Part shown: piece after piece, positions 7,904 to 17,172 of the stretch
Layout of the letters: each line of letters opens with the position of its first letter
How positions within the stretch are numbered: position 1 is the first letter of the stretch
Assembly (NCBI RefSeq): GCF_003315075.1
Contig: NZ_QNRJ01000010.1
Location: 1 to 64,000, forward strand
Source: Rossellomorea aquimaris
Lineage (GTDB): Bacteria; Bacillota; Bacilli; Bacillales; Bacillaceae_B
DNA length: 64,000 nt
Direction: 5' to 3'
Notes under the pieces: model-generated
The model's database searches: none
What the model saw: only the letters and a program-made list of their open reading frames with translations
What the model was told of the DNA's origin: nothing
Position numbers and translations under genes: made by a program

Positions 7904-9706
7904 ATGTGTGGAATTGTTGGATATATTGGAAATTCAGATACAAAGGAAATTCTTTTAAAAGGTCTTGAAAAGCTTGAGTACCGCGGTTATGACTCTGCAG
8001 GTATTGCCGTTCAAAATGATGAAGGCATCCATGTGTTTAAAGAGAAGGGTCGTATTGCCGACCTTCGCGGTATCGTTGATGAGAGTGTATCAAGCAACAC
8101 AGGAATCGGTCACACCCGTTGGGCTACCCACGGTGTACCAAGCAAGGTGAATGCTCACCCTCATCAAAGCAATTCAGGCCGTTTTACAATCGTTCATAAC
8201 GGAGTAATCGAAAATTACTCTCAACTTAAGCGAGAATATTTAACGGAAGTAACGTTCAAGAGTGACACGGATACGGAAGTTATCGTTCAGCTGATTGATA
8301 AGATTGTAGAAGAAGGAAACACGGTAGAGGAAGCTTTCCGTCAAACGCTCATGCTTCTTAAAGGTTCTTATGCCATTGCTCTTCTAGACGCTGAAAATGA
8401 TGAGACAATCTTTGTAGCGAAAAACAAAAGTCCACTGCTTGTTGGTCTTGGAGAAGACTTTAACGTTGTAGCAAGTGATGCTATGGCGATGATTCAAGTA
8501 ACAGACCAATACGTTGAGCTTATGGATAAAGAAATGGTCATCGTAACGAAAGAAAAGGTTGAAATTCAAAATCTGATCGGTGAAGTAATGGAACGTGCTC
8601 CTTACACCGCTGAAATCGATGCGAGTGATATCGAAAAAGGAACATACCCTCACTATATGCTTAAAGAAATCGATGAGCAGCCACTAGTGATGCGTAAAAT
8701 CATTCAAGCTTACCAAAACGAGAGCAACGAGCTTCACATCGATGAGCCGATCGTCGGCGCGATGAAAGAAGCGGACCGTGTCTACATCATTGCATGTGGA
8801 ACGAGCTACCACGCTGGTCTTGTTGGAAAGCAATTCATCGAGAAGAGTGCAGGAATTCCTGTAGAAGTTCATGTAGCAAGCGAATTCAGCTACAATATGC
8901 CATTGCTTTCTCAGAAACCATTATTTATCTTTATTTCTCAAAGTGGTGAAACGGCAGATAGTCGTGCCGTACTGGTTCAAGTCAAAGAGCTTGGTCATAA
9001 ATCATTAACGATCACAAACGTAGCGGGTTCTACGCTGTCCCGAGAAGCGGATTACACATTGCTTCTTCATGCAGGACCTGAAATCGCTGTAGCTTCAACT
9101 AAAGCGTACACAGCTCAGCTGGCAGTACTTGCGATCCTTGCACACGTTGCAGGGCAGGCATGTGGAAACAACCAGGACTTTGACCTTGTTCAAGAGCTTG
9201 GTATTGTTGCCACTGCGATGGAAGCACTTTGCGATACGAAAGAAGAGTTTGAAGATATCGCACGCGAATATCTGTCAACGACTCGCAACTGTTTCTTCAT
9301 CGGCCGCTCATTGGACTTCTATGTAGGTCTGGAAGGCGCATTGAAGTTGAAAGAAATCTCTTACATCCAGGCAGAAGGATTTGCCGGAGGAGAGCTTAAA
9401 CACGGTACGATCGCTCTGATTGAAGAAGGAACACCGATCGTTGCCCTTGCAACTCAAGAAGAAGTGAACCTAGGCATCAGAGGAAATGTGAAAGAGGTAG
9501 TCGCTCGTGGAGCAAACCCTTGTATCATTTCCATGAAAGGCTTAGAAGACGAAGAAGATCGCTTCGTCATCCCGGAGGTTAACCCATTGTTAACACCTCT
9601 TATCTCTGTCATCCCATTACAATTAATTTCTTACTATGCTGCCCTGCATCGCGATTGTGATGTAGATAAGCCGCGTAACCTGGCAAAGTCGGTTACGGTT
9701 GAGTAA
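7904..9706 (+). CDS. glmS: Glutamine-fructose-6-phosphate aminotransferase (isomerizing) GlmS
   Basis: First committed step of amino sugar synthesis: fructose-6-phosphate plus glutamine gives glucosamine-6-phosphate. The start at 7904 puts Cys directly after Met, as needed for the N-terminal nucleophile glutaminase domain (about residues 1-215, with HTRWATHG and the [15 protein letters not shown] stretch). Two SIS sugar-isomerase domains follow (about 285-425 and 455-590). The C-terminal [11 protein letters not shown] is the typical family ending. Length is 600 residues. The gene is controlled by the upstream ribozyme and ends in a strong terminator. Confidence 0.98.
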   Translation: MCGIVGYIGNSDTKEILLKGLEKLEYRGYDSAGIAVQNDEGIHVFKEKGRIADLRGIVDESVSSNTGIGHTRWATHGVPSKVNAHPHQSNSGRFTIVHNGVIENYSQLKREYLTEVTFKSDTDTEVIVQLIDKIVEEGNTVEEAFRQTLMLLKGSYAIALLDAENDETIFVAKNKSPLLVGLGEDFNVVASDAMAMIQVTDQYVELMDKEMVIVTKEKVEIQNLIGEVMERAPYTAEIDASDIEKGTYPHYMLKEIDEQPLVMRKIIQAYQNESNELHIDEPIVGAMKEADRVYIIACGTSYHAGLVGKQFIEKSAGIPVEVHVASEFSYNMPLLSQKPLFIFISQSGETADSRAVLVQVKELGHKSLTITNVAGSTLSREADYTLLLHAGPEIAVASTKAYTAQLAVLAILAHVAGQACGNNQDFDLVQELGIVATAMEALCDTKEEFEDIAREYLSTTRNCFFIGRSLDFYVGLEGALKLKEISYIQAEGFAGGELKHGTIALIEEGTPIVALATQEEVNLGIRGNVKEVVARGANPCIISMKGLEDEEDRFVIPEVNPLLTPLISVIPLQLISYYAALHRDCDVDKPRNLAKSVTVE

Positions 9707-9713
9707 GTAGTAA

Positions 9714-9771
9714 AATTCATAATGAAAAACCTCTACCAATGACGGTAGAGGTTTTTCATTATGAATTTTTT
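9714..9771 (+). terminator. Terminator of glmS
   Basis: Very long hairpin: AATTCATAATGAAAAACC... pairs with its complement around the loop AATGAC, with a 24-bp stem followed by a T-run. Confidence 0.95.
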
Positions 9772-9847
9772 GTAGCAGCTTATTATAAGAATTACTTTAG
9801 TTAAAAGAGATATATGAAGTGATTTTTAACTATAGAGAAAAAAGTTC

Positions 9848-10957
9848 TTAAATAATACTTTTCTTGAGCTCAGTGTTATTTGATATGTTTCTTAGTTTTT
9901 TGTTGTTAATCCCTATTCCGATTTTCCCTATAATATATGAACCAAACTCATACTTATTTAGGAGGATTGTACAAACTATGGGACCAAAAATCCCAATAAA
10001 TGTAGCAACTAAAATATAGGAAACTAAGTTTGTTATCGAATAATTATTTGTGAAAAGCTTTTCAATAATTAATTGGAAAAATGGATGTAATAAATATATA
10101 CCAAAAGAATATTGACTTATTTTAACTAGGAAATTTGGTATTTCTTTTAATTTCATACCGATATAAAAAAAGAAGAATGCTAAAGTAATTGTATAAAAAA
10201 TGATATCAATTCTTTTAGATTGTATATATGTTAATGAGCCACTATAACATAAAATTAAAACGATTAAGCTGGTAAATGCAGGTGATGATAAAACTAACCC
10301 TTTATATTTATTTAACTCAATCTTAAACCGATCAAGGTTACCTCCACAGTAAAAGGCCAATGTAAAGTACCCAATCCAGGCGAAGAAAAGTAGATGAAAT
10401 GGGAATTTCGGACTTGGTTCAATAAAGTTAAAGTATGTAAGGTAAGAAAAATTAACCAATATAGAGAAGGCTATAACTACTTTAGTTGAAAATCTGCCTT
10501 CTACATATTTTTTGAATAAAATGTGTAAAAAATAGAATTGGAAAATAATAATAACAAAGTATCCATGAAAGTAACCCAAAATAAACTGCTGATAAAGCGT
10601 AGTAAGAAAGAATTCAATTGAAAAAGTTTTATTTTGAAGAGTAACTATCAAACTACTTAGTATCCCAATTATTAGATAAGGGATAAGTATGTACTTAAAA
10701 CGTTTAACAAAGAAACCTTTTGGCACCTTATTTTTATATGAATTTGCTAAAATAAATTCAGAAATAAATACAAACATAGGGGTACCAAACATTAGTAAAA
10801 TTTGTATGACAAAAAGGATATTGTTAATTTCCATATACTCAGGTACTTTACGAATTCCGTAGTTAGCAAATACTGAATTAATTGAATGAATTATTACAAC
10901 TGCTAAACAAGCTAACCCTCTCAATAAGAATATCTCTTTTACAATGTGTTTTGACAT
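9848..10957 (-). CDS. Acyltransferase family 3 membrane protein
   Basis: Integral membrane O-acyltransferase-like protein of 369 residues with about ten hydrophobic segments. The family start is clear: LLRGLACLAVVIIHS carries the conserved R and H of acyltransferase 3 proteins, which add acetyl or other acyl groups to extracellular sugars. Start chosen at ATG 10957, preceded by GGGGGGAGA on the minus strand; the longer frame to 10987 lacks such a site. It is AT-rich and divergent from the eps operon, with a SinR-like site upstream, so acylation of the exopolysaccharide is a reasonable inference. Confidence 0.85.
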   Translation of the reverse strand: MSKHIVKEIFLLRGLACLAVVIIHSINSVFANYGIRKVPEYMEINNILFVIQILLMFGTPMFVFISEFILANSYKNKVPKGFFVKRFKYILIPYLIIGILSSLIVTLQNKTFSIEFFLTTLYQQFILGYFHGYFVIIIFQFYFLHILFKKYVEGRFSTKVVIAFSILVNFSYLTYFNFIEPSPKFPFHLLFFAWIGYFTLAFYCGGNLDRFKIELNKYKGLVLSSPAFTSLIVLILCYSGSLTYIQSKRIDIIFYTITLAFFFFYIGMKLKEIPNFLVKISQYSFGIYLLHPFFQLIIEKLFTNNYSITNLVSYILVATFIGIFGPIVCTILLNKYEFGSYIIGKIGIGINNKKLRNISNNTELKKSII

Positions 10958-11032
10958 ACGCGTCTCCCCCCAGAACCATACCTTCATTGTAAAATTGATA
11001 AAAGGTTATTGTTCTTAATATAATTTTACTTC

Positions 11033-11047
11033 GTTCTTTATTAAGGA
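11033..11047. promoter_or_regulatory. SinR-like operator upstream of the acyltransferase gene
   Basis: GTTCTTTATTAAGGA: an exact GTTCTTT half-site with a degraded second arm, about 76 bp upstream of the leftward acyltransferase start. Similar to the site at 36149. Confidence 0.55.
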
Positions 11048-11259
11048 TATTATATTTTATAAGTATAGTCTATACTTTTTATAGAATTTGAATTTTTTTC
11101 TCGATTTTTGTATGTTTTCTAAATGAATAGCTTATTTTGTTTATTCAATTGGTGGAGTTACCTTTAACATAAAGTCAAGGACAAAGAACATAAGTATACA
11201 AATGTGATATCGAAGTATATATAATGAGTCAATGGTCATATTAATTTATAAAATATGTA

Positions 11260-11288
11260 TTGACATGTTCTTTATACAGAACTAGAAT
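11260..11288 (+). promoter_or_regulatory. eps operon SigA promoter
   Basis: TTGACA (11260-11265), 17-bp spacer, TAGAAT (11283-11288): near-perfect SigA promoter about 165 bp upstream of epsA. Its spacer is almost exactly filled by the palindrome described separately. Confidence 0.8.
11267..11282. promoter_or_regulatory. SinR-like operator in the eps promoter spacer
   Basis: GTTCTTTATACAGAAC, an inverted repeat GTTCT-N6-AGAAC including an exact GTTCTTT. It sits between the -35 and -10 boxes, so a bound repressor would exclude RNA polymerase. The B. subtilis eps operator bound by SinR is also an inverted pair of GTTCTYT half-sites. Confidence 0.75.
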
Positions 11289-11389
11289 GGAAGAAGAATA
11301 GATTTAATGTAGAAAAAATAGGTATAATAGCTCGGATGATAATTTTTTCAAAACGGCTTTTCTTGCATAGAATTTTTTTTGGTCCTGTT

Positions 11390-11405
11390 GTTCGTTATAA
11401 AGAAT
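11390..11405. promoter_or_regulatory. Second SinR-like operator, eps leader
   Basis: GTTCGTTATAAAGAAT, 54 bp upstream of epsA and about 100 bp downstream of the -10 box. One base differs from GTTCTTT in the left arm; the right arm AAAGAAT is one off AAAGAAC. Confidence 0.55.
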
Positions 11406-11458
11406 TAAGCATTCTCTTATAAGTGTTTCTCAAAATAACTTCAATAAAGGTGGTTTCC

Positions 11459-12193
11459 ATGGGAAGTTCTAAACAACCGAATTATATTGTGAACAATGTC
11501 GCTAGAGAAATAAACTTAAAGGAATATTATGAGGTCATTAAAAAAAGAGCTTGGCTTATTATCCTGATCACATTTGTAACCACTGTAGCAGGCTATTTTT
11601 ACAACTCCTATACACAAACCAACCTCTATGAATCATCAACACGGGTGATCATTGGTTCAGACAGCGGAAACATGAGTACGTTAATGGTTATGATAAAGGA
11701 CCCGATCATTATGGAGAAGGTCAGAAATGAATTGAATCTTTCTCGATCTCCGGAAGGAATAGCCAATCAAATTACGGTGGCTCAAATTGATGATTCGCAA
11801 GTAATAAAAATCTCAGCCATTGATGCCAATCCTAAAGTTGCCATGGCAATTGTGAATTCGACAGCCAAACTTTTTAAGAGTGAAATCGCTACTATTTTGG
11901 ATTTCAAAGAGGTTCAATTATTATCTGAAGCGAAAGAAAATCCATATCCGATCAATCCACCAGGGAACCGGATCACGATCATTGCTTTTGTCTTAGGAAT
12001 GATTACAGCTATCGGACTGGTGTTCCTATTAGATTCCCTGGATCAGACAATTAAAACGAATAAGGATATCGAAGAATACTTGGATATTACCGTTCTTGGC
12101 AAGGTGTCCAATATGAATAAGAAGAAGTTTGTTATAAAGCGGAAATCTCAACCTGAAATGGAGTTAAGGGGTGACACAGTTGGCATTAAATAG
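11459..12193 (+). CDS. epsA: EpsA-like tyrosine kinase modulator / Wzz-type chain-length protein
   Basis: Membrane adaptor of the exopolysaccharide tyrosine kinase and polymer chain-length regulator. The 244-residue protein has two membrane segments, at about residues 31-50 (AWLIILITFVTTVAGYFY) and 175-197, bracketing an extracellular Wzz domain. PYPINPP just before the second segment is the family proline-rich motif. ATG 11459 follows AAAGGTGG; a longer frame from 11423 has no such site. It overlaps epsB by 23 nt and is the first gene after the operon promoter. Confidence 0.9.
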   Translation: MGSSKQPNYIVNNVAREINLKEYYEVIKKRAWLIILITFVTTVAGYFYNSYTQTNLYESSTRVIIGSDSGNMSTLMVMIKDPIIMEKVRNELNLSRSPEGIANQITVAQIDDSQVIKISAIDANPKVAMAIVNSTAKLFKSEIATILDFKEVQLLSEAKENPYPINPPGNRITIIAFVLGMITAIGLVFLLDSLDQTIKTNKDIEEYLDITVLGKVSNMNKKKFVIKRKSQPEMELRGDTVGIK

Positions 12194-12836
12194 GAAGAAA
12201 CAATTAAGTAAGACGAAAAGAAGACATCTCGTCACTTATTCCCATCCAGAATCGATTATTTCTGAACAGTTTCGCGAAATTAGAACGAATATGAAATTCA
12301 TCAATAAAAGTGAGAACAAAATCTTCCTCATCACATCACCCAAGGATGGGGAAGGGAAGTCAACCATGGTTGCCAACTTAGCCGTTTCCATGGCACAACA
12401 GAAAGAAAAGATACTAGTGATCGATGCCAACTTGAGGGAGCCGATTATTCATTCGATCTTTAAAATTCCGAATGAAAAGGGACTGACGAATGTATTGACT
12501 GGCCATGCAGCGTTAGAGGAAGCACTGTATCAAACTGAGGTTAGTCGATTAGAAGTATTAACAAGCGGATCTCATTCCTTTAACCCTGCTGAACTATTAG
12601 AAACGAAAAGGATGAAGGAACTTCTTAAGTCACTGACTGATTTATATGATGTTGTGCTAATCGATGCTCCCTCTGCGATAAAGTCGACAGAGACGAGAGT
12701 GATTGCGAATCAATGTGATGGAGTGGTGTTAGTCCTGCATAAAGGAAAGACTGAAATTGAACAAGCGATAGAAACGAAAAAAGTGTTGGAGCTAGCTCAT
12801 GCTAAGATAGTTGGGGCTATTTTAAATGAAGGATAA
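12171..12836 (+). CDS. epsB: EpsB-like capsular/EPS tyrosine kinase, lacking a C-terminal tyrosine cluster
   Basis: BY-kinase that with EpsA controls exopolysaccharide synthesis. The 221-residue protein shows Walker A SPKDGEGKST near residue 55, Walker A' VIDANLREP near 84 (usually DADLRxP) and Walker B VVLIDAPSA near 163. It ends ...HAKIVGAILNEG with no C-terminal tyrosine-rich tail, the usual autophosphorylation target of this family. Start is GTG 12171 (GGAG 7 nt upstream); TTG 12180 is an alternative. The frame is intact, so this is divergence or shortening rather than an obvious frameshift. Confidence 0.88.
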   Translation: MTQLALNRKKQLSKTKRRHLVTYSHPESIISEQFREIRTNMKFINKSENKIFLITSPKDGEGKSTMVANLAVSMAQQKEKILVIDANLREPIIHSIFKIPNEKGLTNVLTGHAALEEALYQTEVSRLEVLTSGSHSFNPAELLETKRMKELLKSLTDLYDVVLIDAPSAIKSTETRVIANQCDGVVLVLHKGKTEIEQAIETKKVLELAHAKIVGAILNEG

Positions 12837-12853
12837 AAAATTTTAATCTGGAT

Positions 12854-12869
12854 GTTCGTTATTAAGAAT
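12854..12869. promoter_or_regulatory. SinR-like site between epsB and the EAR element
   Basis: GTTCGTTATTAAGAAT, nearly identical to the sites at 11390 and 36149, 17 bp after the epsB stop. Whether it controls an internal promoter or acts as a roadblock is not known. Confidence 0.5.
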
Positions 12870-12871
12870 TT

Positions 12872-13016
12872 AGAGTGCGTTAAAGGTTAATATCTATTGG
12901 TGATGTCTCCTTACCGTTATCCATGGAGGCACTCGGTCATGCTGTGGGTTGAATAAACCTTAGACGCTAAGTCGTCGATGGTGTGGTGTGAGGATGGGTT
13001 GGATGCCCGCATTTTT
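12872..13016 (+). ncRNA. EAR-like (eps-associated RNA) antitermination element
   Basis: The 240-nt gap between epsB and epsC homologues is where Bacillales carry the EAR element, a structured RNA that promotes readthrough of terminators in the long eps transcript. The sequence is unusually GC-balanced for an intergenic region and structured: AGAGTGCG (12872-12879) can close with CGCATTTTT (13008-13016), and internal hairpins include GGTT-gaata-AACC, CTTAG-acg-CTAAG and GGG-ttggatg-CCC. Identification rests on position plus structure; a covariance search was not possible here. An intrinsic terminator inside the operon at 21322 would be a natural target. Confidence 0.7.
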
Positions 13017-13096
13017 AATGTTTTTATGTAGGAAATCTTTTTCGAAAGATAGAGTACATAAGGACATTAATTGAAAAAAGGAGATGTTATGAAGAC

Positions 13097-13261
13097 ATGA
13101 TTCAATTAGATGAGCAGCTGAAATCGATTAAGAAAGCGATCAGGTACATAAAGCAGGATGCCTCGAAGGAACAGCTGGAAGAAATCAGAAAGCTATTGGA
13201 TTACGCTATATATAAGAGAATGAGAGTTCTTGACCCGAATAATAACAAAGCAACGAACTAA
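13097..13261 (+). CDS. Small protein in the eps operon, possibly SinI-like
   Basis: A 54-residue, highly charged, alpha-helical protein. The segment DASKEQLEEIRKLLDYAIYKR resembles the helical dimerisation region shared by SinI and the SinR C-terminus (compare SGIEKEQLQQYKAVIEFIKW in the SinR-like protein of this locus), so an antirepressor or SinR-interacting role is possible but unproven. It sits 16 bp before epsC. Initiation is odd: GGAG (13080-13083) is well placed for ATG 13089, which encodes only MKT and then overlaps this start through ATGA. Confidence 0.55.
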   Translation: MIQLDEQLKSIKKAIRYIKQDASKEQLEEIRKLLDYAIYKRMRVLDPNNNKATN

Positions 13262-13277
13262 GGAAAGGAGGCATAGT

Positions 13278-15107
13278 ATGACATATCGACAGAGATTATC
13301 CCTATTTATTCTAGTAGATTCACTTATTGTCCTGACCGCTGTCTTCGTTAGCAAAATGCTGACCAGCTCCACTATCCAGGTCATAACCCTTCCTGTTATC
13401 ATCAGCTCTATCACAATGCTCATAAGCCATCAAATCTTTTCACTTAAGTTAAATCTTTATAAGAAAGCCTGGGAATATGCAAGCATAGGGGAATTATTAA
13501 TCATTTTTAAAGTAGTAAGCTATTCGGTTCTTTCAGGAGCGATCATCCAACAAGTAGCCCTGCAGGAGATCCAATTCAGACTTCTTGCCGTTACTTGGAT
13601 GCTTCACTTAATGCTCATTGGAGGTTCAAGATTTGTATGGAGAGTCTACCGTGATACCTTTATATCCAAGGTAGATAATCGAAAACGGACATTAGTGGTG
13701 GGAGCCGGGGCTGCCGGCACGATGGTAGCGAGACAACTTCTTAAAAATGATGGGGATCTGGTCCCGGTTGCATTCATTGATGACAATATTAGAAAGCAGA
13801 AACTGGACATATTAGGAATTCCAGTAGTTGGAGGGGTAGATCGTATTGAAAAAGCGGTAGCCCAATATGATATCGAACATATCATTATTGCTATTCCCTC
13901 TCTTAGCAAACAAGAGCTGAATACAATCTTTCAGGAATGCTTGAAAACCAAAGCGAAGACTCAAACCCTTCCGATGCTGGAGGATTTGATTACAGGGAAA
14001 ATATCGGTCAATCAATTCCGTGATGTACAGGTAGAGGACTTATTAGGCAGAGATACAGTGGAAATCGATATGTCCAGCATCACTGAATATGTAACAAACA
14101 AAGTGGTCCTTGTATCAGGTGCAGGAGGCTCTATAGGTTCTGAAATCTCCCGTCAAATATCTCAATTCAATCCGAAACAATTAATCCTTCTTGGACATGG
14201 GGAAAACAGTATCTATTCCATTGAGATGGAGCTGAAAGAAGTATTTGCCGGAAAGGGTATTGAATTCATCCCTGTCATTGCGGATCTCCAGGATGAGAAG
14301 AAGATGATTCAAGTGATGAATGAACACACTCCGGATGTCGTCTATCATGCAGCGGCCCATAAGCATGTACCTCTCATGGAGCGAAATCCAGAAGAAGCTG
14401 TCAAAAATAATCTTATCGGTACAACAAATATAGCCAAAGCGGCAAGCTGGAGCGGAGTCAAAACCTTTGTCATGATTTCCTCCGACAAGGCGGTGAATCC
14501 GACAAGTGTCATGGGTGCGACGAAACGATTGTCTGAAATGGTCATTCAAAGCATGGACCAAACAAGTTCAACGCGTTTTGTCGCCGTTCGATTTGGAAAT
14601 GTATTAGGCAGCAGGGGGAGCGTCATCCCTTTATTCAAGAAACAGATTGAAAAAGGTGGACCCGTTACGGTTACCCATCCCGATATGGTCAGGTACTTCA
14701 TGACCATTCCTGAAGCATCAAGACTTGTCATTCAAGCAGGGGCCCTAGCTCAAGGCGGGGAAATCTTCGTATTGGACATGGGAGAACCGGTGAAAATAGT
14801 CGATTTGGCCAAAAATCTGATCAAACTCTCAGGTCATTCCATTGAGGAAGTTGGACTGAAGTTTACAGGGATGAGGCCAGGGGAGAAGCTATACGAAGAA
14901 CTTCTGAAGGATGAAGAGATCCACGAAGAACAAATCTACCCGAACATCTATATAGGAAAAACCGCACATCTTTATTTAGAAGAAATCGATGAAATTATTG
15001 AAACCTTTCATGATATGGATAGAGGTACACTGAGAGGAAAATTAGTTACTTTAGCCAATACAAAAGAATTAATCGAACCAAAGCCAGTCATGTCTATATC
15101 AAGCTAA
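13278..15107 (+). CDS. epsC: EpsC-like UDP-sugar 4,6-dehydratase (polysaccharide biosynthesis, CapD/PglF type)
   Basis: Membrane nucleotide-sugar dehydratase, predicted to convert UDP-GlcNAc to the 4-keto-6-deoxy form, the first step to bacillosamine-type sugars. The 609-residue protein has four N-terminal membrane helices (about 8-120), a first nucleotide-binding fold VVGAGAAGTM near 138 and the SDR fold with GAGGSIGSEI near 280. In SDKAVNPTSVMGATKR the usual catalytic Tyr is Met, as in PglF-type dehydratases. Start ATG 13278 follows AAAGGAGG. The downstream EpsM and EpsN homologues complete the N-acetylbacillosamine pathway. Confidence 0.92.
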   Translation: MTYRQRLSLFILVDSLIVLTAVFVSKMLTSSTIQVITLPVIISSITMLISHQIFSLKLNLYKKAWEYASIGELLIIFKVVSYSVLSGAIIQQVALQEIQFRLLAVTWMLHLMLIGGSRFVWRVYRDTFISKVDNRKRTLVVGAGAAGTMVARQLLKNDGDLVPVAFIDDNIRKQKLDILGIPVVGGVDRIEKAVAQYDIEHIIIAIPSLSKQELNTIFQECLKTKAKTQTLPMLEDLITGKISVNQFRDVQVEDLLGRDTVEIDMSSITEYVTNKVVLVSGAGGSIGSEISRQISQFNPKQLILLGHGENSIYSIEMELKEVFAGKGIEFIPVIADLQDEKKMIQVMNEHTPDVVYHAAAHKHVPLMERNPEEAVKNNLIGTTNIAKAASWSGVKTFVMISSDKAVNPTSVMGATKRLSEMVIQSMDQTSSTRFVAVRFGNVLGSRGSVIPLFKKQIEKGGPVTVTHPDMVRYFMTIPEASRLVIQAGALAQGGEIFVLDMGEPVKIVDLAKNLIKLSGHSIEEVGLKFTGMRPGEKLYEELLKDEEIHEEQIYPNIYIGKTAHLYLEEIDEIIETFHDMDRGTLRGKLVTLANTKELIEPKPVMSISS

Positions 15108-15122
15108 TAGGAGTGAGAATCA

Positions 15123-16010
15123 ATGAAGGTAAGAAAAGCAATCATCCCTGCTGCTGGACTTGGAACAAGATTTCTTCCAGCAACGAAAGCCATGCCAAAG
15201 GAAATGCTGCCGATTGTAGATAAGCCAACGATTCAATACATAATCGAAGAAGCCATTGAGTCGGGAATTGAAGATATCATCATCGTCACTGGAAAAGGAA
15301 AGAGAGCCATCGAGGATCATTTTGATCATTCCTTTGAGCTCGAACAGAATCTGCTTGATAAAGGTAAATTTGAATTGCTATCTGAAGTTCAAAAGTCTTC
15401 TAAACTAGTAGACATCCACTATATTCGCCAGAAGGAACCAAAAGGATTAGGTCATGCCATCTGGTGCGCCCGCAAATTTGTGGGGGACGAACCATTCGCC
15501 GTCTTACTTGGCGATGACATCGTCAGAGCTGAAACCCCTTGCCTTAAACAAATGATCAGTCAATACAATCGATACCAATCTTCTATTCTGGGAGTTCAAA
15601 CCGTGAATGAAGAAGAAGTATCCCGGTACGGGATTGTAGACTCTAATCAAATCGGAGATCGGTTCTATGGGGTGAACGGACTTGTGGAAAAACCGGCTAG
15701 AGAAGAAGCTCCTTCAAATCTGGCCATTATGGGGCGGTATATCCTTAGCCCCCGAATCTTTGATGTGCTGGAAACTCAGCCACCTGGAGCGGGAGGGGAA
15801 ATCCAGCTGACGGATGCCATTGCCGAACTGAACAAGCACGAAGCGGTGTACGCCTATGACTTTGAGGGAACTCGTTATGATGTGGGGGAGAAGATGGGCT
15901 TTATTCAAACCACCATTGAATTCGCGTTACAGCGGGACGATTTAAAAGACAATTTGTTGGATTATCTTTCAACCGTCATGGATCGGGAATTAGCAAAGAA
16001 AGTGAAATAA
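15123..16010 (+). CDS. gtaB: UTP-glucose-1-phosphate uridylyltransferase
   Basis: Makes UDP-glucose from UTP and glucose-1-phosphate in the cytoplasm. The 295-residue protein opens with the nucleotide-binding signature [20 protein letters not shown] and has VDKP, LLGDD near residue 131 and GVVEKP-like (NGLVEKP) motifs of the GalU/GtaB family. It is placed inside the eps operon (15 bp after epsC, 1 bp gap to epsD), unlike B. subtilis where gtaB is elsewhere. With galE downstream it secures UDP-glucose and UDP-galactose for the polymer. Confidence 0.95.
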   Translation: MKVRKAIIPAAGLGTRFLPATKAMPKEMLPIVDKPTIQYIIEEAIESGIEDIIIVTGKGKRAIEDHFDHSFELEQNLLDKGKFELLSEVQKSSKLVDIHYIRQKEPKGLGHAIWCARKFVGDEPFAVLLGDDIVRAETPCLKQMISQYNRYQSSILGVQTVNEEEVSRYGIVDSNQIGDRFYGVNGLVEKPAREEAPSNLAIMGRYILSPRIFDVLETQPPGAGGEIQLTDAIAELNKHEAVYAYDFEGTRYDVGEKMGFIQTTIEFALQRDDLKDNLLDYLSTVMDRELAKKVK

Positions 16011-16020
16011 GGTGATGGAA

Positions 16021-17172
16021 ATGGTTAATTCGATCCTGTTTTGTGCAACCGTCGACTACCACTTTAAAGCCTTTCATTTACCCTATATGAAATGGTTCAA
16101 GGAACAAGGCTGGGACGTTCATGTTGCAGCCAGTGGTGAAATCGAGCTTCCATATGTAGATAGAAAGTTCACCATTCCAATAGAGCGTTCACCGTTCTCT
16201 TTGAAAAACATGACAGCCTATAGGGAGTTAAAAGATATTATTAATGGAAATCAGTATAGGATCATCCATTGCCACACACCCATGGGTGGAGTGCTTGCCC
16301 GACTAGCGGCTCGTGGGGCAAGAAAGAGTGGTACAAAGGTAATCTATACGGCACATGGATTTCATTTTTGTAAAGGTGCCCCCATCCAAAACTGGATGCT
16401 TTATTATCCTATTGAAAAGATGTTGTCACGCTATACAGACTGTCTCATTACGATTAACGAAGAAGACTACACGTTAGCAAAACAACATTTCAATGTTCCG
16501 ATCATCGAGCATGTTCATGGAGTGGGCGTAAACACAGAAATCTTTAAGCCGATTCCTGAATGTGAAAAAGCTGCGAGAAAAAAGTCATTTGGTTATGAAC
16601 CGGATGACTTTTTATTATTTTATGCTGCCGAATTCAACGAGAATAAAAACCAACAAATGCTGATTAAATCGTTAGCATTCATCAAAGAAGAGGTTCCAAA
16701 TGCTAAGCTGTTGCTTGCAGGAGAAGGAACCCTGCAGGCTCCATGCAAGGAACTGGCAAATAGGTTAGAAGTTGAACACATGGTCCATTTTCTGGGATTT
16801 CGAAAGGATATACCTGAACTCCTTCCAATGTGCGATGTGGCGGTTGCATCAAGTCTGCGTGAAGGACTTCCGGTAAATATGATGGAAGCAATGGCTTGTG
16901 GGTTGCCAATAGTGGCAAGTTTGAATCGCGGACATCGGGAGTTGGTGAAGGAGCATCACAATGGTTGGGTTGTATCCTCAACAGACGTTGAAGGCTTTAC
17001 GAATAAGCTTAAACTCCTTGCCGCGTCAGAAGACATCAGAAGGCAAATGGGAATGACCGGAAGAGGCATGGTTGAGAGTACATTTAGTGTCCAACAAATA
17101 ATAAATGAAAAAAGTCGAGTTTACCAATCTTATATGAAAGAAAAGGAGGTGGAGAAATGGGCAGTCCATTAA
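16021..17172 (+). CDS. epsD: EpsD-like glycosyltransferase family 4
   Basis: Predicted cytoplasmic glycosyltransferase of the GT-B fold. The 383-residue protein begins NSILFCATVDYHFKAFHLPY, very like EpsD of B. subtilis, and has the family features TAHGFHF near residue 113 and a C-terminal donor-binding region with E-x7-E (SLREGLPVNMMEAMACGLP). ATG 16021 is 5 nt after AAGGTGAT; an upstream GTG at 16012 is less well placed. It overlaps the next gene by 16 nt. Confidence 0.9.
   Translation: MVNSILFCATVDYHFKAFHLPYMKWFKEQGWDVHVAASGEIELPYVDRKFTIPIERSPFSLKNMTAYRELKDIINGNQYRIIHCHTPMGGVLARLAARGARKSGTKVIYTAHGFHFCKGAPIQNWMLYYPIEKMLSRYTDCLITINEEDYTLAKQHFNVPIIEHVHGVGVNTEIFKPIPECEKAARKKSFGYEPDDFLLFYAAEFNENKNQQMLIKSLAFIKEEVPNAKLLLAGEGTLQAPCKELANRLEVEHMVHFLGFRKDIPELLPMCDVAVASSLREGLPVNMMEAMACGLPIVASLNRGHRELVKEHHNGWVVSSTDVEGFTNKLKLLAASEDIRRQMGMTGRGMVESTFSVQQIINEKSRVYQSYMKEKEVEKWAVH

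Larger units (their letters stand above)
10958..11458. promoter_or_regulatory. 500-bp divergent control region of the eps locus
   Basis: AT-rich intergenic region between the acyltransferase gene (leftward) and epsA (rightward). It contains several matches to the SinR half-site GTTCTYT: GTTCTTT at 11033, its reverse AAAGAAC at 11183-11189, a palindrome at 11267-11282 inside a SigA promoter, and GTTCGTTATAAAGAAT at 11390. A weaker GTTCTTAAT occurs at 11011. No gene is seen here. Confidence 0.75.
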
